A stretch of DNA of 53,946 bases from Chloroflexota bacterium (GTDB lineage Bacteria; Chloroflexota; Anaerolineae; Promineifilales; Promineifilaceae), in assembly GCA_013112725.1 (NCBI GenBank), contig JABFFZ010000031.1:1-53946 (forward strand), written 5' to 3'. This document shows, piece after piece, positions 50,522-53,946 of this stretch. The notes under the pieces are model-generated. The model did no database searches, had not been told where the DNA came from, and was given only the letters and a program-made list of their open reading frames with translations. The translations under genes were made by a program, and so were the position numbers. Every line of letters starts with the position of its first letter. Position 1 is the first letter of the stretch.

Positions 50522-53500
50522 TTATCTTTCTCGCGGGCGGCGTATGCCCCAGGTGGCCCATAAGGTGAGTGCCGCTAACAGCAAGACGGCCGTCAGCACC
50601 ATGCCCACCCACGTGGAGTTTTGAACCGAAAAGTTTTGCAGTGTGACGGCCGTTGGCGCAAATTCACCTAACGCCCAGGGCGAAAAGGCCGTGACCCCAT
50701 TTACTGTTACCGTGTTATTGGCGGCATCCACTGTGCCGCCCATAGGCTGCCAGACGCCACCGCTATACCGGAACGCTTGCAGCGCCGTTTCGCTGCTGAT
50801 GCCCGAAGCGGCAAATTCCGCCTGTTCATAACCAAAAGCAACATCGGCCGTAAACGCGCCGCTGCCTCCTGAAGCCGTAATGTTGTATCCTCGTTTTACC
50901 GAGTTCATACCGGTCGTGGGGAATTGATCCCGCCGCACGGTGACGGCGACGGTATCAACATCTTCACTGGTAAAGTTGATGGTAACGCCGGTATTGCCAA
51001 ACTTGTAGATGCCGGGGGCAGGGATGGTGCGGGTGACGGTTTCTGTACCCATCATCTGAAAATCGCCAGAGATGGTCAGGCCGTACGGTTGTGGGGGTTG
51101 GGGTACGTTGTAGCCCGTGACCACCAGATTGTACGTGCCCATGACCGGCGAGGGTAGATCTATGCCCACCAGGTTGTTTACCCGGTCATACGGTGTACTG
51201 GGCGTAACAGGGCGATAGGTCACGGCCGTAATGCCATAGTCATACATCACATTATTCACCCAACCAGCGCCATTATGAAACCAGGCACGGCCACTGGGTA
51301 CATTGTCCAATAATAATTGTCCACCGCCTGTCGGCGCGCTGGTATATTCAATGGAAATGTAGAAGTCGCCGGAAGCCAGTGGCGCCAGACCACAAGGGGC
51401 AAGATCAATCGTCACCGGGTAAAAACCGGTTGTACCCGCCCAGGAAGCACGACGCGGCAATGTGCAAAGGGTAGCGCCCGGCGCACCGCCCCCGTTATGG
51501 CCGTATACCACCAGGTTAAAATTAACGCTGCCCGCCCCACCTGCTTGCCGGTAAAACCATAGCTTGGCAGTGGCCGGTATGGCCGGATATTGTGTGGGAG
51601 TAAACCGCATGGCGCGCCTGGTGTTGTTGGCCGGTGTTTCCAGAGTGGTAAACGCGCCGTTGTTGTAATCGAGGAGTTGAGAGGAAAGACGCTGCACGGC
51701 ATTGTTGGCGTAGTATGGACCGCCGGGTCCCTCCAAACGCATATCCAGGTCATTCACCAGTCCACCAGCCGCTGCTGGTGTGCCTGGATAATCTGTCCAG
51801 GCCATGGTGATGTGCAGCGGCGCAGTGGAATTAAGGGCAAAGGTGTAGGTAACGGTATCGTTGGTGGAGAGGCTGTTCAGACTGCTGGTGATCACGAGGT
51901 CATTGTGATCCCACCACCAGGTACGGCCGTTAACCGGAAACAGCGCATCTTCCAAATCCACCCGGCCCCAACCGGCGTGCATCGTGGGGCGGGTGGTGGG
52001 GATTTCCTGGGTGGCGCCGCCACCGTATTGGCCAGGATAAATGTCAGTAGCCCCGTTCACCAGCAGGGATTTGAGCATGGCGCTGGTGGGGACGTGGATT
52101 TCACTGGCCTGAAAGACTTGCCGCGCCAGGGCCGATGCACCGGCTGTCAACGGTGTAGACATGCTGGTACCGCTGAACAACACATAATTTCCTGAACCGG
52201 GGCTGGCGGTGCTGCGCACGGAGCGCACCAATGTGCCAGGGGCAACCAGGTCTGGTTTGGTACGGCCGTCGTCCGTTGGACCCCGGCTGCTGAAAGCAGC
52301 CAGGCCATTGAAATTATCGGCGAGATCGCTATTTAAGATGGGCAGGGCTGGCGTATACCACACATTCCAGATTTGAATGCCTGGTCGGTTGTTTTCACTG
52401 GCGCCCACTGTCAGTACATTTTTAGCTATAGCAGGTGAGCCGAGCGAATGCACATCAATGACGCCGTTCGCGTCTGAATCCCGGCCACTATTCCCGGCCG
52501 AAAAATGAATAAGGAAATCTTTGTTGTTCCAGGAAAACTGGTCTGCTTCCTGGGCGCTGGTGGTGTACTGTCCAAATTGCGACGATCCCCAGCTGTTGGT
52601 ATGCAGGCGCGCGCCAAAGTTGTAGGCAGGTTGGAACAGATCGTTCAGGTTAGCGGGAATGCCACCCAACGATTGGTCAGCGTTCATAACGGCCTGAAAG
52701 TAACCGGTGGCCTGGGGCGCAGCGCCGGCGCCAAAGGGAGTGTAATTACCACAACTGCTACCGTCTAAACGGCCGTTGCCCAGCACCGACCCGGCCACAT
52801 GCGTGCCATGACCGTTCGTGTCGCTGCTGGCTGTGCCTAACTGCACAATGGTCACGCGCGGTGCAGTCCCGGCGCATTGGCGGAAGTCGTTGACCATTGT
52901 AGCCGGATTACCGGTGTCCAGTTGTGTGTCGGCAATGGCAATGATCTGACCATCACCAAAGTAACCGCGCGTCCAGACATCATTGATATCCATAGCCGCG
53001 TTTACCCGTGCCTGATCATTATATAGTTCCCATTGTGGCGCTGTTTCCATCCAGCTAATGCCATCAATCTGAAGCATATCTGGCAGCAGATCGGCGTCAG
53101 CTCGCAACACAATTTTGTCCCGCCATTCGTTGGGAACGATTTGCACAATGTCGGCGCCCATCGCAGCCAATTGTTCGGCGATGGCCTGGGTATTTTCGCC
53201 GGGGAAAATAAGGGCATATAGTTCCAGTGTTGGGCTGTCTTCGGCAAAAGTAGGCGGCAGGGGCCAGGCCAGGCGATACCCTGGGTGGTTGATGCCCACC
53301 CAACGAATAAAGGGAAGCCGGGTAATGTTTACGGCCGCCTGCCCCTCCATCCGGGCAATAAAACTGAAATCAGGGATATAGTCAAACAGCTCGACACCCA
53401 TACGGGCCAGTTCCAATTTTTGCCTGGCCGTTATGGGGCCATTAAATTGCACAATGTAATACCCTTTTTCCCGAAGCCCATAAGGTTCGCGCTGCCACCT

Positions 53501-53680
53501 GGTTGTCAAAAAGGAAACGGGGGATTCAGCCAGGGGATCAAAACTGGCGACTACCAGCCGCACCGCCAACCCCGTCGCCGATTGGGCCACCAATCTGCCA
53601 GAATGTGCACTCCAGATCAGCAAACAAGCCACAATTACAAATAAAAATAGTCCCGATTTGTAAGCAGAAGTTTTGTACAT
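50522..53680 (-). CDS. Secreted subtilisin-like serine protease (S8) with C-terminal anchor
   Basis: The 1052-residue exported protease starts at the ATG at 53680, preceded by GGAGGTGG. The signal peptide spans about 10-35. A propeptide-like region reaches about 240. The peptidase domain has Asp251 (IAIADTQLDTG), His291 (NGHGTHVAGS), Asn397 (SAGNSGRDSD) and Ser506 (SGTSMSTP). Jelly-roll and PPC-like modules follow (ITMAWTDYPGTP; YNLVVTGYNVPQPPQPYGL). The last 35 residues are one transmembrane helix and RRPRER, a tail like that of sortase or exosortase substrates but without LPxTG. It would digest extracellular protein at the cell surface. Confidence 0.93.
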   Translation of the reverse strand: MYKTSAYKSGLFLFVIVACLLIWSAHSGRLVAQSATGLAVRLVVASFDPLAESPVSFLTTRWQREPYGLREKGYYIVQFNGPITARQKLELARMGVELFDYIPDFSFIARMEGQAAVNITRLPFIRWVGINHPGYRLAWPLPPTFAEDSPTLELYALIFPGENTQAIAEQLAAMGADIVQIVPNEWRDKIVLRADADLLPDMLQIDGISWMETAPQWELYNDQARVNAAMDINDVWTRGYFGDGQIIAIADTQLDTGNPATMVNDFRQCAGTAPRVTIVQLGTASSDTNGHGTHVAGSVLGNGRLDGSSCGNYTPFGAGAAPQATGYFQAVMNADQSLGGIPANLNDLFQPAYNFGARLHTNSWGSSQFGQYTTSAQEADQFSWNNKDFLIHFSAGNSGRDSDANGVIDVHSLGSPAIAKNVLTVGASENNRPGIQIWNVWYTPALPILNSDLADNFNGLAAFSSRGPTDDGRTKPDLVAPGTLVRSVRSTASPGSGNYVLFSGTSMSTPLTAGASALARQVFQASEIHVPTSAMLKSLLVNGATDIYPGQYGGGATQEIPTTRPTMHAGWGRVDLEDALFPVNGRTWWWDHNDLVITSSLNSLSTNDTVTYTFALNSTAPLHITMAWTDYPGTPAAAGGLVNDLDMRLEGPGGPYYANNAVQRLSSQLLDYNNGAFTTLETPANNTRRAMRFTPTQYPAIPATAKLWFYRQAGGAGSVNFNLVVYGHNGGGAPGATLCTLPRRASWAGTTGFYPVTIDLAPCGLAPLASGDFYISIEYTSAPTGGGQLLLDNVPSGRAWFHNGAGWVNNVMYDYGITAVTYRPVTPSTPYDRVNNLVGIDLPSPVMGTYNLVVTGYNVPQPPQPYGLTISGDFQMMGTETVTRTIPAPGIYKFGNTGVTINFTSEDVDTVAVTVRRDQFPTTGMNSVKRGYNITASGGSGAFTADVAFGYEQAEFAASGISSETALQAFRYSGGVWQPMGGTVDAANNTVTVNGVTAFSPWALGEFAPTAVTLQNFSVQNSTWVGMVLTAVLLLAALTLWATWGIRRPRER

Positions 53681-53864
53681 CCGTTCCACCTCCAACGCTA
53701 GCCAAAGCGAAGTTTTCCCAATGCAGCCATTTCCACCAGTGCCCACACCCGCTAAAAGTCTGGCAAAATGGCCGGCCTGACGGCCGTGCCAACAACAAAA
53801 CAACAACGCAAAAGGATTATATACCTTGAAAGGGCATAAACTGACATTCTGATCTGAAACCCAC

Positions 53865-53892
53865 TTGGCAGCAAACAAGAGAAAGCTATACT
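53865..53892 (+). promoter_or_regulatory. Promoter of the next plus-strand gene
   Basis: -35 TTGGCA (53865-53870) and -10 TATACT (53887-53892) are spaced 16 bases, followed by GAGGAG and AAAAGGAC before an ATG at 53925. The divergent gap 53681-53924 has no other gene. Confidence 0.7.
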
Positions 53893-53924
53893 CCGCGGTT
53901 TTTATTGAGGAGTTAGAAAAGGAC

Positions 53925-53946
53925 ATGATCAAGCTGAGTTTCACAC
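53925..53946 (+). CDS. Start of an unknown gene, cut by the window end
   Basis: ATG at 53925 follows AGGA with good spacing and a recognisable promoter. Only seven codons (MIKLSFT) are present, so nothing can be said about the product. Confidence 0.5.

Larger units (their letters stand above)
410..53787. repeat. Dispersed highly iterated palindrome ACGGCCGT
   Basis: The 8-base palindrome ACGGCCGT first occurs at 410-417 and last at 53780-53787, with about 110-120 copies between by eye. A base-composition expectation for this length is one or two. All four bases precede and follow it, so the unit is the octamer and not a longer repeat. Most copies are inside genes, in every frame, where they spell Thr-Ala-Val, Xaa-Gly-Arg or Arg-Pro. 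recF alone has five (7658, 7912, 8312, 8537, 8622). The density resembles HIP1 (GCGATCGC) of cyanobacteria; function is unknown. Confidence 0.93.

Overview
The window looks like a chromosomal piece of an uncultured or environmental Chloroflexota bacterium (Anaerolineae/Caldilineae/Ardenticatenia-like); this is inferred from gene content and style, not from a marker gene. Supporting signs are signal-transducing STAND ATPases with TPR tails, LiaS/NarL-type two-component pairs, large secreted repeat proteins, a LexA with a Gram-positive-type operator, and an extreme excess of one 8-base palindrome, ACGGCCGT. I counted roughly 110-120 copies by eye, about one per 470 bases, mostly inside genes on both strands. 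It behaves like the cyanobacterial HIP1 element and is the strongest unexplained signal here.

Layout. 0.2-3.8 kb (minus): a DprE1-like FAD oxidase behind a probable type II restriction-modification pair (REase and SPPY-type methyltransferase, ATGA overlap). 3.8-7.4 kb (minus): a large exported protein with a pre-peptidase domain, and an SppA/S49 protease. 7.6-11 kb (plus): recF and a receiver-GAF-PAS-nucleotide cyclase protein. 11-13.7 kb (minus): rsmG and a family 5 solute-binding lipoprotein. 13.9-15.1 kb (plus): a receiver-GAF-PAS protein. 15.1-17.4 kb (minus): a small conserved protein, an FtsK-like ATPase and lexA. The lexA promoter is unusually clear, with a GAAC-N4-GTTC box between -35 and -10; a 39-codon ORF with its own promoter, strong ribosome site and terminator diverges from it. 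17.8-23.9 kb (minus): a catabolic run of DmpA-like peptidase, CocE-like hydrolase, Rieske oxygenase, two small membrane ORFs and a sarcosine/N-methyltryptophan oxidase-like flavoprotein, which would fit use of N-methylated compounds or peptides.

24-28 kb (plus): a giant secreted propeller/fibronectin protein whose middle is AT-richer and lacks the palindrome. 28.2-33.4 kb is a decay zone: a sodC fused by deletion to half an amidohydrolase, a frameshifted membrane protein, a DUF6069-like remnant and a histidine-kinase remnant without its catalytic histidine, around one intact bactofilin-like membrane protein. 33.4-37.1 kb (plus): a tight dihaem cytochrome c / sensor kinase / LuxR regulator operon. 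37.1-45 kb (minus): an XRE-STAND-TPR regulator, a beta-helix surface protein, a flavin amine oxidase, holA and a DUF6391-type protein. 45.4-50.5 kb (plus): a SARP/BTAD-STAND-TPR regulator, selD (a selenoprotein with in-frame UGA at codon 17 and a SECIS-like hairpin, so its true start lies upstream of the open frame) and an M24 Xaa-Pro peptidase. 50.5-53.7 kb (minus): a subtilisin-like surface protease. The first codons of a further plus-strand gene close the window.

Gene borders carry several repeat families: a MITE-like element with 14-base terminal inverted repeats, a family of AGACC...GGTCT hairpins, and short word-like repeats that fold into long hairpins beside stop codons. I saw no tRNA, rRNA, CRISPR array or transposase gene.
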